A program made the position numbers and the translations under genes. From Gammaproteobacteria bacterium (GTDB lineage: Bacteria > Pseudomonadota > Gammaproteobacteria > Steroidobacterales > SZUA-146): 5,596 bases of DNA. The notes under the pieces are model-generated. The model had not been told where the DNA came from. It saw nothing but the letters and a program-made list of their open reading frames with translations, and made no database searches. The stretch is taken from assembly GCA_013002925.1 (NCBI GenBank), contig JABDLQ010000414.1, positions 1-5,596 of the forward strand, read 5' to 3'. Shown here piece by piece: positions 4,940-5,596 of the stretch. The stretch's first letter is position 1. Each line of letters begins with the position of its first letter.

Positions 4940-5596
4940 TCACAGATGGAGAGCCTGCTCAAGATCGTTGCACAGGTCATCGACATTCTCGAGCCCGACG
5001 GATAGTCGCAATAGGCTGTCAGGACTTAACGATGTTTTGCCTTCGACCGAGAGGCGATGTTCAATCAGGGATTCGACGCCGCCAAGGCTGGTTGCCTGTT
5101 TGATAATGCGAGTGCTGCGCGCTACCTGCAAAGCACTGTCGCGGCCATCCTTGACCAGAAACGACAATACCGCGCCGCCGCCGCACATTTGCTGAGCGAC
5201 CAGATCAGCCTGCGGGTGTTGCGGCGCCCCTGCATACAGTACGTGGTCAACGGATCTGTGAGTGTGTAAGAACTGTGCCAATTGGGCAGCGTTATTGGTT
5301 TGTTGCTGCACGCGCAAGCCGAGAGTAGCCAGCGAGCGCAGCAGCAACCAGCAATCAAAGGGGGAGGGTGTGGAGCCGGCGAGCGCCTGAATTTCACGGA
5401 GTCGTTGAAACTGTTCACTGTCTTCGCGCGCAATAATGACGCCGCCGGTAATATCGCTGTGCCCGCCAATAAATTTCGTAGAACTGTGCATCGTAAAATC
5501 AGCGCCCAGCGCCAAAGGGTCCTGCAACACAATCGTGGCCATGGTGTTATCACAGCACAAAACGGCGCCGTTGCGGTGCGTCAGTTGGGCGATAGC
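4940..5596 (-). CDS. Partial trans-sulfuration family PLP enzyme (cystathionine gamma-synthase-like), C-terminal part
   Basis: The frame is open from the right window edge to a TGA at 4940-4942, giving 218 visible residues of a family usually about 380-400 long; the N-terminal half is missing. These fold-type I enzymes act on O-acylated homoserine, cystathionine or related amino acids. Visible landmarks, numbered from the edge, are the PLP-pyridine aspartate D16 in DNTMAT, the Schiff-base lysine K41 in SSTKFIGGHSD, FDCWLLLRSLATLGLR (about 80-95), SLGGVESLIEH (170-180) and LLRLSVGLENVDDL (195-208) with the carboxylate-binding arginine R197. All expected C-terminal catalytic residues are present, so nothing suggests a pseudogene. 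The apparent TTG start near 5560 is not real, because homology continues upstream through AIAQLTHRNGAV. Cystathionine gamma-synthase, gamma-lyase, beta-lyase and O-acylhomoserine sulfhydrylase cannot be separated from this part. It is convergent with yadH. Confidence 0.92.
   Translation of the reverse strand, partial: AIAQLTHRNGAVLCCDNTMATIVLQDPLALGADFTMHSSTKFIGGHSDITGGVIIAREDSEQFQRLREIQALAGSTPSPFDCWLLLRSLATLGLRVQQQTNNAAQLAQFLHTHRSVDHVLYAGAPQHPQADLVAQQMCGGGAVLSFLVKDGRDSALQVARSTRIIKQATSLGGVESLIEHRLSVEGKTSLSPDSLLRLSVGLENVDDLCNDLEQALHL

Noticed and set aside
4710..5195. Plus-strand open frame of 161 codons crossing the yadH end and the PLP enzyme gene
   Set aside because: It is a shadow of two real genes in other frames and has no recognisable domain.
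5558..5560. Apparent TTG start for the PLP enzyme
   Set aside because: The frame and family similarity continue to the window edge, and the protein would lack half of its catalytic domain if it started here.

Overview
This 5.6 kb window reads as an ordinary, densely packed chromosomal segment of a gammaproteobacterium. The assignment rests on gene content: an RraA and a YadG/YadH pair closely resemble, from memory, their Escherichia coli and Pseudomonas counterparts, and the MscL/NudC/TANGO2-type proteins fit the same group. Base composition looks moderately GC-rich and even throughout. I see no insertion sequence, CRISPR array, tRNA, rRNA, prophage gene or compositional break. A narrower taxonomic assignment is not supported.

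Layout from left to right. (1) Minus strand, 1-833: an NRDE/TANGO2-family gene whose stop overlaps, by ATGA, the start of a gene cut by the window edge; the 23 visible residues suggest an S9 (prolyl oligopeptidase-like) peptidase. (2) 834-1107: a 274-base gap with a possible promoter for the NRDE gene and a 14-base perfect palindrome. (3) Minus strand, 1108-2988: a tight three-gene operon transcribed mscL - rraA - nudC, with gaps of 9 and 6 bases, led by a good sigma70-like promoter and a consensus Shine-Dalgarno. (4) 2989-3182: a divergent intergenic region. (5) Plus strand, 3183-4890: a two-gene ABC-2 type exporter (yadG ATPase, yadH permease) with an 8-base overlap. (6) 4891-4939: a short convergent gap with a small hairpin. 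(7) Minus strand, 4940 to the right edge: the C-terminal part of a trans-sulfuration-family PLP enzyme (cystathionine gamma-synthase-like).

How the genes work together. MscL is the osmotic safety valve. RraA and NudC are linked in principle by RNA turnover: in E. coli RraA inhibits RNase E, and NudC hydrolyses NAD(H) and removes NAD caps from RNA. Their co-transcription with mscL is clear from the layout, but a shared function is inference. YadG and YadH form one transporter. The flanking NRDE/peptidase and PLP-enzyme genes look functionally independent.

I did not find an undescribed system. The most useful details are an intact D-X20-R-D aldolase/decarboxylase motif in the RraA homologue, the possible RNA-decay pairing of rraA with nudC, the CxxC...CxxC tail of MscL, and the palindrome abutting the candidate NRDE promoter.
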